Shown here piece by piece: positions 35,228-42,312 of a stretch of DNA of 64,000 bases. The notes beneath the pieces are model-generated. The model worked only from the letters and a program-made list of their open reading frames with translations, made no database searches and was not told the origin of the DNA. Numbering within the stretch: position 1 is the first letter of the stretch; the number at the start of each line of letters is the position of its first letter. The position numbers and the translations under genes are program-made. Source of the DNA: Halobaculum magnesiiphilum (GTDB lineage: Archaea; Halobacteriota; Halobacteria; Halobacteriales; Haloferacaceae); contig NZ_CP081958.1 in NCBI RefSeq assembly GCF_019823105.1, positions 1,240,001 to 1,304,000 on the forward strand, in the 5' to 3' direction.

Positions 35228-35339
35228 GCCGGGAGCTATCCCCGACGCACACTTAACGGTCCCGGGACGGCCGCTTCCCCCTGGAACGAAGGGCGAACGG
35301 TAACGCTTTCGGGCGCCCGGTCGAACGCTCGGGTCAGCA

Positions 35340-35948
35340 GTGGGACTCTACGACGCGTACCTCGGCGTACGCCACCGGCGCAACCCGGGCGACCCGCCCG
35401 CCCACGTCGCGCTCGTCATCACCGAGCGCGACCTGCTCGAACAGGGCGCCTACGACACGCTGGAGTCGTTCCTCGGCTGGGCGTTCGAGTACGGCGCCGA
35501 GCGCGTCACCGTCTCCGTCTCCGTGCTCGACGAGGCGGTCGTCGACACCCTCGCTCGCGAGCTGGCGGACGTTACCGCCCCCCGTTCGATCGCGGTTCGC
35601 ACGCCCGACGACACCGCCCGCGCGGACGCGCCGATCCGGGTGAACATCGGCCTCGGCGGCAAGCGGGAGTTCGCCGCCGCCGTCCGCGACATCGCCGAGG
35701 CCGTCGAGGCCGGCGAGCTCGCCCCTGACGAGATCGCCGAGGCCGACATCGAGGACCGCCTGATCTTCCCCGAGGAGCCGGATCTGGTGATCAAGACGGG
35801 CGCCGAACGGCTCTCCGATTTCCTCATCTGGCAGTCCGTCTACTCGGAGCTGTACTTCACCGACGTGAACTGGCGGGACTTCCGGAAACGGGACTACCTG
35901 CGGGCGGTGCTGGACTACCAGAACCGCCAGCGGCGGTTCGGGAAATAA
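35340..35948 (+). CDS. cis-prenyltransferase-like protein lacking catalytic Asp
   Basis: A 202-residue member of the undecaprenyl diphosphate synthase family, shorter than the usual 250 or more. The C-terminal half is well conserved: DLVIKTGAERLSDFLIW, YSELYFTDVNW near 163-173, and RRFG at 198-201. The N-terminal catalytic motif is gone: HVAIIMDGN is replaced by HVALVITERD near 22-31, and the SxENxxRP motif is also missing. It probably cannot catalyse chain elongation alone. It faces the full-length uppS gene tail to tail, 14 bp apart. A non-catalytic partner role, as NgBR has in eukaryotes, is inferred. The start is a GTG. Confidence 0.85.
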   Translation: MGLYDAYLGVRHRRNPGDPPAHVALVITERDLLEQGAYDTLESFLGWAFEYGAERVTVSVSVLDEAVVDTLARELADVTAPRSIAVRTPDDTARADAPIRVNIGLGGKREFAAAVRDIAEAVEAGELAPDEIAEADIEDRLIFPEEPDLVIKTGAERLSDFLIWQSVYSELYFTDVNWRDFRKRDYLRAVLDYQNRQRRFGK

Positions 35949-35962
35949 CGGGAATTCTCCTA

Positions 35963-36910
35963 TCAGTCCGCCGTCTCGCGGGTCCCCGCGCCGTCGACCT
36001 CCAGCGCCTCGGTCAACTCCTCGTCGGTCGCCTCGCCGGGCAGCCGCTCGCGCAGCCGCCCCGCGACCGTCCGCGCCTCGTCCAGCTCGACGGCCGCGAG
36101 CGACCGAACGAGCGCGGCCGCCCGCTTCGCGCGGGTGCGGCGCCACGACTCCTCGCGGGCCTCATACGTTCGAATGGAGCGCAGGAAGTCGACCTTCGAG
36201 AACTCCGGCCAGTACGGCGAGCAGAAGTACGCCGCCGCCTCGTTGCCGTTGGCGTGCCACGGGAGGAAGTTCGAGGTGCGCTCGTCGCCGCCCGTCCTGA
36301 TGATGAGGTCCACGTCGCGGACGGGCCGGCGGTACAGCCGCGACTCCACCTCGGCGACGCCCACGTCGTCGGCCGCCAGATCGCCGTCGGCCACGTCGCG
36401 GGCGACCGCGCGAACCGCCCCGAGCAGTTCGTTGCGGCCGCCGTACGCCAGCGCGATGTTGAGCGTGAACTCGTCGTAGCCGGCGGTCCGGCCCTCGGCG
36501 TACTCGACCGCGTCGCGAACGCGGGAGGGCAGCCGTTCCACGTCCCCGAGCGCGCGGATGCACACGCCCTGCTCGTGGACGCGGTCGGCGTCGGCGAACT
36601 CGCGGAGCTTGTCCTCCAGCAGGTCGAACAGCGTCTCCCGCTGTTCGGCCGGTCGGTCGAAGTTCTCCGTCGAGAAGGCGTACAGCGTGAGCTCCTCGAT
36701 TCCGAGGTCCGCACACCAGTCGAGCACCCGCTCGGTCGTGTCGGCCCCGGCGTGGTAGCCGTCGTGCGCGTCGTCGCCGCGGCTGCGGGCGTACCGGCGG
36801 TTCCCGTCCTGGATGATGGCGACGTGGTCGGGCCCCTCGCCGATCTCCCGGCGCAGCACGCGCTCGTAGGTACTGTCGAACAGGGTCGCGAGACGCGAGC
36901 GCAGGGTCAC
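35963..36910 (-). CDS. uppS: cis-prenyltransferase (UPP/dolichyl-PP synthase)
   Basis: A 315-residue cis-prenyltransferase building the polyprenyl carrier lipid (dolichol in archaea) from farnesyl- or geranylgeranyl-PP and IPP. Catalytic Asp35 lies in HVAIIQDGNRRYA; YAFSTENFDRP, LNIALAYGGRNE and IIRTGGDERTSNFLPW are intact. The C-terminus departs from the norm: the YSELYFTD segment is replaced by GNEAAAYFCSPYW and RRFG is missing, followed by an extra helical tail of about 60 residues. The GTG at 36910 is chosen over an upstream start because a TATA box lies 26 bp before it. Confidence 0.9.
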   Translation of the reverse strand: MTLRSRLATLFDSTYERVLRREIGEGPDHVAIIQDGNRRYARSRGDDAHDGYHAGADTTERVLDWCADLGIEELTLYAFSTENFDRPAEQRETLFDLLEDKLREFADADRVHEQGVCIRALGDVERLPSRVRDAVEYAEGRTAGYDEFTLNIALAYGGRNELLGAVRAVARDVADGDLAADDVGVAEVESRLYRRPVRDVDLIIRTGGDERTSNFLPWHANGNEAAAYFCSPYWPEFSKVDFLRSIRTYEAREESWRRTRAKRAAALVRSLAAVELDEARTVAGRLRERLPGEATDEELTEALEVDGAGTRETAD

Positions 36911-36930
36911 TACCGATAGTGTGTCGGCCA

Positions 36931-36940
36931 GGGAATATGT
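36931..36940 (-). promoter_or_regulatory. TATA box for uppS
   Basis: Minus-strand ACATATTCCC centred 26 bp before the GTG at 36910; it decides that start. Confidence 0.55.
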
Positions 36941-37003
36941 GTCTTGTGAGAGCCCGGACGACACGCGAATGACGCGCGGACGGTACGCGACCGACGCACA
37001 GCG

Positions 37004-37885
37004 TCAGTCGGCGCCCCCGGCGTCGTCGCCGGCGACCGATTCCAGCACCTCCACCTCGCCGGTGAGCTGCCGGTGGACGTACGGCATGTCGATGCCCTCC
37101 TCGTCGAAGCGCTCCTTCACCGCCTGCACGTACTCCGAGCGGACGCGCACGAAGTCGCTGCGGTCGGGCTCGTCGATCCAGAAGCGGCTCTGCAGCCCGA
37201 CCGCCGAGTCGCCCAGTTCGGTGACCCGCACCGACGGCGCCGGGTCGTCGAGGATCCCGTCGATCCCCTCGGCCTCCTCGAGGATGCAGTCGGTCGCGTG
37301 GTCGATGTCGTCGCCGTAGCCGATGCCGAAGACGAACTTCTGGCGGAGCGTGTCGTAGGCGACGGGGTTGGTGATCGCGTTGTTCGCGAGCTCGCCGTTC
37401 GGAACGGTGACGCGCTCGTTGTCGAAGGTGCGGACGCGCGAGACGCGCAGGTCGATGTCCTCGACGCGCCCGGCGTTGTCGTTCCACTCGATCCAGTCGC
37501 CCACCTCGAAGGGCTTGTCCTTGATGATGAACACGCCGGCGACGAAGTTGCCGACGAGGTCCTGCGCGGCGAAGCCGACCGCGAGCGCGAGCGCGCCCCC
37601 GAGCGTCGCCGCCGCGGTCAGGAACCGGGGGAAGCCGGCGCTCATGAAGCCGATCGACAGCGCGAGGACGACGACGATCACACCCATGAGGCTGTCGACG
37701 AGGCTCAACACCGTCCGGTCGAACCCCCGCCGGTCCAACACCCGACGAACGAGCGGGATCAGCACGAACCGACCGACGAGGTACGTCACGACGAAGCCGA
37801 CGAGGAACCCGATCACGTTCGTCAGGTAGCCGGAGAACGTGTCGACCAGGCCATCGAGGGTCGTCTGCAACACGACGGAATGCAT
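37004..37885 (-). CDS. MscS-family mechanosensitive channel
   Basis: A 293-residue small-conductance mechanosensitive channel protecting against osmotic downshock. Three membrane helices lie at about 20-45, 62-82 and 90-115; the pore helix is Gly/Ala-rich (GGALALAVGFAAQDLVGNFVAGVFII). The cytosolic beta domain follows: FEVGDWIEW and VTVPNGELANNAITN. The length is close to E. coli MscS. The ATG at 37885 is chosen since upstream codons are Arg-rich and unlike the family. Neighbour cofG is upstream on the same strand. Confidence 0.92.
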   Translation of the reverse strand: MHSVVLQTTLDGLVDTFSGYLTNVIGFLVGFVVTYLVGRFVLIPLVRRVLDRRGFDRTVLSLVDSLMGVIVVVLALSIGFMSAGFPRFLTAAATLGGALALAVGFAAQDLVGNFVAGVFIIKDKPFEVGDWIEWNDNAGRVEDIDLRVSRVRTFDNERVTVPNGELANNAITNPVAYDTLRQKFVFGIGYGDDIDHATDCILEEAEGIDGILDDPAPSVRVTELGDSAVGLQSRFWIDEPDRSDFVRVRSEYVQAVKERFDEEGIDMPYVHRQLTGEVEVLESVAGDDAGGAD

Positions 37886-38002
37886 CAGTCGGGCCAGCGT
37901 TGGGCGGTATCTGGTAAGAACCTGCCGGCCACCCGAATACGACGCTCGACGCCTGCGGGCGGTCGGTCGCGCACCGACGCCGGCGGCCAATTCCTCGCTC
38001 GC

Positions 38003-39148
38003 CTACGCCGACAGCGGCCCCTCGCGACGGGCGACCGCGCGGAAGCGCTCGCCGTGGACGCCCCCGTCGGCGAGGGCCTCCGGGATCCGCTCGTGAAGCC
38101 ACGACCCCGGCGCGGGCTCGCCGTCGAAGCCGTCGCGGCGATGCTCGGCGGGGAGGTAGCGCTCGTGGGTCGGGAGCCGCTCGTACAGCGGGACGCCGCC
38201 CGCCTCCGCGACCGCGCGGAGTTCCTCCAGCGCGGGCCACGCGTAGTCGGGATTGACGTAGTCGTCCGTCACCGGCGAGACGCCGCCCAGGTCGTCGACG
38301 CCGCAGTCGAGCAGGTCGCCGACGGGTGCGAGGTTCGGCGGCGACTGCACCGACACCGCCGCGGGCAACGCGGCGCGGGCCATCGCGGTCACCCGCCGCA
38401 TCGTGTCGGTCGAGGGCGCGTCGTAGTCGGAGCGCTCGTTGGGCACGACGGGCTGAATTATCACCTCCTGCACGTGGCCGTACCGCTCGTGGAGGTCGCG
38501 GATCGCCAGCAGCGACTCCGCCCGGTCGCGCCAGTCCTCGCCGATACCGACGAGGATCCCCGTCGTGAACGGCACCCGGGCCTCCCCCGCTGCGCGGATC
38601 GTGTTGAGCCGCTGGCCCGGCGTCTTTCGCCGGCCGCCGGCGTGGGCGGCCACGTCCGCGGTCGTCTCCAGCATCACGCCCATCGAGGCGTTCACCTCGC
38701 GCAGGCGACGGAACTCCGATTCCGTCAGGTCGCCGGGGTTCGAGTGCGGGAGCAGCCCCTCCTCCAGGGCGATCTCGCAGGCGCGCTCGTGGTAACCGAC
38801 GATCGAGTCGTAGCCCCACTCGGCCAACTGGTCGTGGATCGCGGTGTAGCGCGCGTCCGGCTTGTCGCCGAAGGTGAACAGCGCCTCCGTGCAGCCGGCG
38901 TCGGCGCCGACGCGACACCGCTCTCGTACCTCCTCGGCCGACAGGAGGCTCGCCTCGCCGGGCACGTCGTAGTAGGTGCAGTACGTGCAGGTGTAGCGGC
39001 AGGCGGTCGTCAGCGGGACGAACACGTTCCGGGCGAACGTCAACTCGGAGGCGGCGGAGACGTCCGCGGGGCCGACGGACAGCAGGCGCTCGACGTCCTC
39101 GTCGGCGACCGTCACGTCGAGGTCGTACTCCGCGGCGCCCGGGAACAC
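38003..39148 (-). CDS. cofG: 7,8-didemethyl-8-hydroxy-5-deazariboflavin synthase subunit
   Basis: A 381-residue radical-SAM enzyme of coenzyme F420 synthesis that works with CofH to build the deazaflavin ring (Fo). The cluster motif C-x3-C-x2-C is Cys50, 54 and 57 in CRYTCTYC. Other CofG features: FTFGDKPDARY, LPHSNPGDLTESE, PPNLAP. The start GTG at 39148 fits the family length and has a T-rich box 27 bp upstream; a longer reading to 39292 is Arg-rich noise. cofC, usually adjacent in haloarchaea, is 2.5 kb upstream on the same strand. Confidence 0.93.
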   Translation of the reverse strand: MFPGAAEYDLDVTVADEDVERLLSVGPADVSAASELTFARNVFVPLTTACRYTCTYCTYYDVPGEASLLSAEEVRERCRVGADAGCTEALFTFGDKPDARYTAIHDQLAEWGYDSIVGYHERACEIALEEGLLPHSNPGDLTESEFRRLREVNASMGVMLETTADVAAHAGGRRKTPGQRLNTIRAAGEARVPFTTGILVGIGEDWRDRAESLLAIRDLHERYGHVQEVIIQPVVPNERSDYDAPSTDTMRRVTAMARAALPAAVSVQSPPNLAPVGDLLDCGVDDLGGVSPVTDDYVNPDYAWPALEELRAVAEAGGVPLYERLPTHERYLPAEHRRDGFDGEPAPGSWLHERIPEALADGGVHGERFRAVARREGPLSA

Positions 39149-39170
39149 GCCGTGAGGTCGCCGACCGAGG

Positions 39171-39180
39171 GGCAAAAGCG
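39171..39180 (-). promoter_or_regulatory. T-rich promoter box for cofG
   Basis: Minus-strand CGCTTTTGCC centred 27 bp before the GTG at 39148. Confidence 0.4.
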
Positions 39181-39435
39181 AGTCGGTCGCGGGGAAGGCG
39201 TCGGGGATCAGGCGAGGAAAATGGAGGGAGGGGGCGAACCGCCGCGGCGACGACCCGAACCGGGCGTGGCGACGGCGACGCGTCCGAGCCACGGCGGTGG
39301 CGCGCGGCGGTCGCGCTCCGTCGCGACCGCGAGCGCGCGAGGGACGAGTACCGCAGCGACCGCAGGGAGCGAGGAACGCAGTCGGCTGGGGAGGAAGTGG
39401 CTGTCACGTGACGGTGCCTGTACCCGATCGGCCGG

Positions 39436-39690
39436 CTCGAACCGAACCTCCCCGTCGACTCGAACCGAACCTCCCCGTCGACTCGAACCGAACCTCCCCG
39501 TCGACTCGAACCGAACCTCCCCGTCGACTCGAACCGAACCTCCCCGTCGACTCGAACCGAACCTCCCCGTCGACTCGAACCGAACCTCCCCGTCGACTCG
39601 AACCGAACCTCCCCGTCGACTCGAACCGAACCTCCACGCCGACTCGAACCGTAACTCGGCGCCGACTCGTACCAGAACTCCACGCGGTCG
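39436..39690. repeat. 23-bp tandem repeat (minisatellite), ~11 units
   Basis: Eight identical 23-bp units run head to tail from 39436 to 39619, followed by three increasingly diverged units starting at 39620, 39643 and 39666. Each unit contains the palindrome GTCGAC at its junction and the segment TCGAACCGAACC. There are no spacers, so it is not a CRISPR. The period is not a multiple of three and the unit has no stops, so every frame reads through with a 23-residue periodic peptide. Confidence 0.97.
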
Positions 39691-39772
39691 CCGACAGTCA
39701 CGACTCGACTCGATCCACGACACGGATCCGCCACCACAACCGATACCCGGCGCGCGGCCGAGTGAAAGAGCG

Positions 39773-40441
39773 ATGACCGACATCGACACCACCGACGTCG
39801 AGGGCCCCCACGGCGGACAGCCCGTCCGCCACGCCGGCGCCGACCTCGCCGACGCGAACGCGGCGGTCGTGATGGTCCACGGCCGCGGCGCGACCGCCCG
39901 CAGCATCCTCGGGATGGCCGGGGAGTTCGGCACCGACTCGGTCGCCTACCTCGCGCCCGCGGCCGCCCGCAACACCTGGTACCCCCACTCGTTCATGGAG
40001 GAGACGACGAGGAACCAGCCGTACCTCGACTCCGCGCTCGCGTTCGTCGGGCGCGTCGTCGACGCCGCCGCCGACGCCGTCGGCCGCGAGAAGGTGCTCC
40101 TGCTTGGTTTCTCGCAGGGCGCCTGCCTCTCCTCGGAGTGGCTCGCGCGCAACGCCGACCGCTTCGGCGGCCTCGTCGCCTTCTCCGGCGGACTCATCGG
40201 CCCGGAGGGCACCCCCCGCGAGTACGACGGCGACCTCGACGGCACGCCCGCGTTCCTCGGCTGCTCGGACGTGGACCCGCACATCCCGCTGGAGCGCGTG
40301 AAGGAGACCACCGAGGTGCTGGAAGGGTTGGGCGCCGACGTGGACGAGCGCATCTACGAGGGCATGGGCCACGGCGTCAACGAGGACGAGCTGAACGCCG
40401 CGAAGGGGATGGTGACGAGCCTCGAACTCGCCGGCGAGTAG
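39773..40441 (+). CDS. phospholipase/carboxylesterase, alpha/beta hydrolase
   Basis: A 222-residue serine hydrolase of the phospholipase/carboxylesterase (YpfH-like) family. The nucleophile is Ser114 in LGFSQGACLS; the acid is Asp near 170 in CSDVDPHIP and the His is near 203 in GMGHGVN. The oxyanion-hole loop is VMVHGRGATA at 33-42. It probably cleaves short-chain or lysophospholipid esters in the cytosol; no signal peptide. The ATG at 39773 follows directly after the repeat region, so its promoter may lie within or beside the minisatellite. Confidence 0.9.
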   Translation: MTDIDTTDVEGPHGGQPVRHAGADLADANAAVVMVHGRGATARSILGMAGEFGTDSVAYLAPAAARNTWYPHSFMEETTRNQPYLDSALAFVGRVVDAAADAVGREKVLLLGFSQGACLSSEWLARNADRFGGLVAFSGGLIGPEGTPREYDGDLDGTPAFLGCSDVDPHIPLERVKETTEVLEGLGADVDERIYEGMGHGVNEDELNAAKGMVTSLELAGE

Positions 40442-40549
40442 GCGAACGCGGGCGTCGTCTCCCGCTTCGTCGGGGTCCTCGATCGGGGTCGGCTGGCGCC
40501 TCGGATCGTGCGGGAGTTGATTCCACGGCGACGGATACGGACGAACGAT

Positions 40550-40915
40550 TCAACATTCCGTTCCGCGCTCGCCGGCCGGCTTTCCCTGGAGGAACGGGGG
40601 GAGATCGCATAGATGAGAGTGAACGAGTTCGAGGAGCGGTTCGACCTCTTTCCATCGAGGACCGTTCCGTATCGTCCGCTCGGCTTCGTTCCACTCGATG
40701 TACCCGACCGTTTCCAGTTTGGGGAGATGGACATGATACAGTTCGATACTCCGCTTCGCTGTCTCGTCCGGATCGAGACGGGAGTAGTTGATCGAGTTTC
40801 CTTCCCCGGAGGTCACTTCCTCGTAGAGTTCGAAGAGCAACCGACGGCGATATGAATGAGCCAGTACACGTAGCGCACGGTCCGTTTCTTCTGCACAAGG
40901 CCTGTGCCCCAGCAT
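40550..40915 (-). CDS. DUF7344-type winged-helix protein
   Basis: A 121-residue protein with the same plan as the gene at 16610: LAHSYRRRLLFELYEEV (helix 1), then ELYHVHLPKLETVGYIEWNEAER (recognition helix and wing) and a helical end with HSHLCDLPP. Probably a DNA-binding regulator. It lies in a stretch of visibly lower GC than its neighbours (40.55-41.3 kb), as does the small membrane protein gene upstream, suggesting later arrival. The ATG at 40915 has a strong TATA box 28 bp upstream. Confidence 0.78.
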   Translation of the reverse strand: MLGHRPCAEETDRALRVLAHSYRRRLLFELYEEVTSGEGNSINYSRLDPDETAKRSIELYHVHLPKLETVGYIEWNEAERTIRNGPRWKEVEPLLELVHSHLCDLPPFLQGKPAGERGTEC

Positions 40916-40937
40916 ATTCAGAGTGTTAGTAGAGAAT

Positions 40938-40948
40938 CATAATATTCT
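40938..40948 (-). promoter_or_regulatory. TATA box for the DUF7344-type gene
   Basis: Minus-strand GAATATTATG centred about 28 bp before the ATG at 40915, in an AT-rich stretch. Confidence 0.6.
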
Positions 40949-40996
40949 TTGGTGTATTTTTCAGCTATCGGCGGGTGAACGGCAGAGGTCTCCCAA

Positions 40997-41206
40997 CTAC
41001 GTCCATCGGTCACCGATCAGGATAGCTATCGAGGAGAGGATCGCAGCGACCACCGCAACGATCCCGAAGAGATAGTATGGATTTGCGAAGTCGGGACCGG
41101 TGAGGAAGAGAACCAGTACGAACGACGAACCGAGCAAAACGATCTGCGCCGCCCGGATGCTGGGGTCGTACTGACTGAGGACGTAGGTCCGGAGATCACT
41201 CAGCAT
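40997..41206 (-). CDS. 69-residue two-helix membrane protein
   Basis: A small protein with helices at about 20-38 and 45-65 separated by a short DFANPYY turn; the N-terminus (DLRTYVLSQYDPSIRAAQ) is amphipathic. I do not recognise a family. It precedes the DUF7344 gene on the same strand by 81 bp. Small membrane proteins are common partners of DUF7344 genes in haloarchaea, in my recollection. A TATA-like AT-rich box at 41228-41236 precedes the ATG. Confidence 0.7.
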   Translation of the reverse strand: MLSDLRTYVLSQYDPSIRAAQIVLLGSSFVLVLFLTGPDFANPYYLFGIVAVVAAILSSIAILIGDRWT

Positions 41207-41269
41207 ACCAAGGTATTGCGCCCATCATTTCATAGTCCTTTGGGGTTCGCGAAATCAACAGGAACAGAC

Positions 41270-41317
41270 GTTCTACTCGGGGGCATTCTGGAAGGAGACC
41301 GGGCACGATAGATACAG
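41270..41317. repeat. ~50-bp conserved block, copy 1
   Basis: Shares GTTCTACTYG, then TCTGGAAGGAG, then CGATARATACAG, in the same order and near-identical spacing, with 59367-59416. Both copies lie close to a hairpin cluster and an AT-richer gene. Confidence 0.75.
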
Positions 41318-41373
41318 CAGACAAGCCCCCCGCGAGCGAGCGCGGCGAGCGAGCGGGCCGACGACCGAGCGGA

Positions 41374-41568
41374 AGGCGGCTCCGCCGCCTGAAGTCGTTC
41401 GAAAGGCGCGAAGCGCCTTTCGTGATGCTGCCGGAACGCTCCGCGTTCCGGCCGCCGACCAGACGCCGCCGGCGTCTGGTAATGACGAGAGACGGCTTCG
41501 CCGTCTCTCGAACCACGAGGAGGAGTGCGTTTGCTCCGGCGTTTGCCGAGGACCGGCGAAGCCGGAGC
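41374..41568. repeat. modular hairpin cluster A
   Basis: A run of perfect inverted repeats with 3-nt loops: 41374-41390 (7-bp arms), 41400-41422 (10-bp arms, loop GAA), 41430-41452 (10, TCC), 41458-41480 (10, GCC), 41486-41510 (11, TTC), then an imperfect set to about 41568 including CCGGC-GAA-GCCGG. Linkers TGATGCT, AATGA and AACCACG recur in clusters B or C. It begins about 90 bp after the cofC stop when read on the minus strand. Confidence 0.92.
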
Positions 41569-41655
41569 GCAGCGCAAAAGTGGGTGACAGTAGCCATCTA
41601 CCCCTTCCATCGCCTCACGTCCGTCGAACCGAGACAGTCGAGGCTCCCGCCCCGT

Positions 41656-42291
41656 CTACACCTCCCGCACGACCGTCACCCGGCCGTCCCCCGTTGCCAG
41701 CCGGAACCCCGCCTCGACCAGCCAGTCACGTGCGGCGCCGTCGCCCGCGAGCAACACTTCCGCCAGGTCCTCGCGCTCGTCGATGTCGGTCGCGAGCCGC
41801 CGCGAGTCGACCTCGCGAACGCTCGCGCCGAGATCGCGAGCCGCCCGGAGGTGATCGAGGACCGAGGCGCCGTGGTAGTCGACCCGGAACTCCGGATGGC
41901 GGACGAGCAGCGCGTTCGTCCCGCCGCCGCGACCCGGCGCGATGACAACGTCGGCGGAGCCGCGGAGTCTCGCGAGCGCCCGCGGCGTCGCCAGCGCGAG
42001 ATCCGCCATCACGATCGCCAGCGGCGACTCCGGGCCGGGGTCGTGCGCGTCGAGGGCGGCGTTGACCGCCTCGGTGAGCGGGCGGTCGTCGACCGTCTCG
42101 GGCACGTCGCGGCCCGTCGGCTCGGTCGTGAGCACGCGCGGCGCGAAGCCCGCCACCTCCAGCGCCGCGAGCACGTCGGTCACCATCGCGTCGGCGAAGT
42201 CGCGTCGCTCCGCGGGCGAGAGCGTGTCCGACAGCCGCGTCTTCGGGCGGTCGGGCGAGAACGGAACGAGCGCGTCGACGTGGTCGGTCAC
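41656..42291 (-). CDS. cofC: 2-phospho-L-lactate guanylyltransferase
   Basis: A 211-residue nucleotidyltransferase of F420 synthesis that activates 2-phospholactate (or phosphoenolpyruvate) with GTP before CofD. Family features: ALVPFSPDRPKTRLSDTLSP near the start (nucleotide-binding, Lys in PKTRL), IVMADLALATPRAL, and APGRGGGTNALLVRHP. The start is a GTG at 42291, 21 bp after the stop of the upstream gene. The hairpin cluster lies immediately 3'. cofG, its usual neighbour, is displaced 2.5 kb downstream. Confidence 0.9.
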   Translation of the reverse strand: MTDHVDALVPFSPDRPKTRLSDTLSPAERRDFADAMVTDVLAALEVAGFAPRVLTTEPTGRDVPETVDDRPLTEAVNAALDAHDPGPESPLAIVMADLALATPRALARLRGSADVVIAPGRGGGTNALLVRHPEFRVDYHGASVLDHLRAARDLGASVREVDSRRLATDIDEREDLAEVLLAGDGAARDWLVEAGFRLATGDGRVTVVREV

Positions 42292-42312
42292 GAAAAGCGG
42301 TCGCCGGCCGGG

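Larger units (their letters stand above)
39149..39772. other. 624-bp gene-free region with minisatellite
   Basis: Between cofG and the esterase. It holds the cofG promoter, the 23-bp tandem repeat (39436-39690) and unremarkable GC-rich sequence on both sides. Open reading frames cross it on both strands only because the repeat unit lacks stop codons. Confidence 0.75.
41207..41655. other. 449-bp gene-free region with hairpin cluster A
   Basis: Contains the promoter of the small membrane protein, a ~48-bp block (41270-41317) shared with 59367-59416, and hairpin cluster A. ORFs here are made of repeat palindromes and have no family features. Confidence 0.75.

Noticed and set aside
39436-39690. 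CRISPR array
   Set aside because: Units are contiguous with no spacers and there are no cas genes in the window.
36162-39737. A 1191-codon open frame on the minus strand
   Set aside because: It overlaps uppS, MscS, cofG and the minisatellite in another frame, is Arg/Pro-rich and has no family motif; long shadow frames are expected at this GC content.
37073-39772. Long plus-strand open frame leading into the esterase
   Set aside because: It is the antisense shadow of MscS and cofG and reads through the repeat only because the unit lacks stops. The esterase starts at the ATG at 39773.
39404-39776. Periodic peptide genes across the 23-bp repeat, on either strand
   Set aside because: The period is not a multiple of three and all frames are open; no promoter or start specific to a frame, so the peptides are a by-product of the repeat.
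41230-41610. Minus-strand ORF of about 126 codons over hairpin cluster A
   Set aside because: It is composed of the palindromic stems, has no homology features, and its counterpart in cluster C only resembles it because the repeat is shared.
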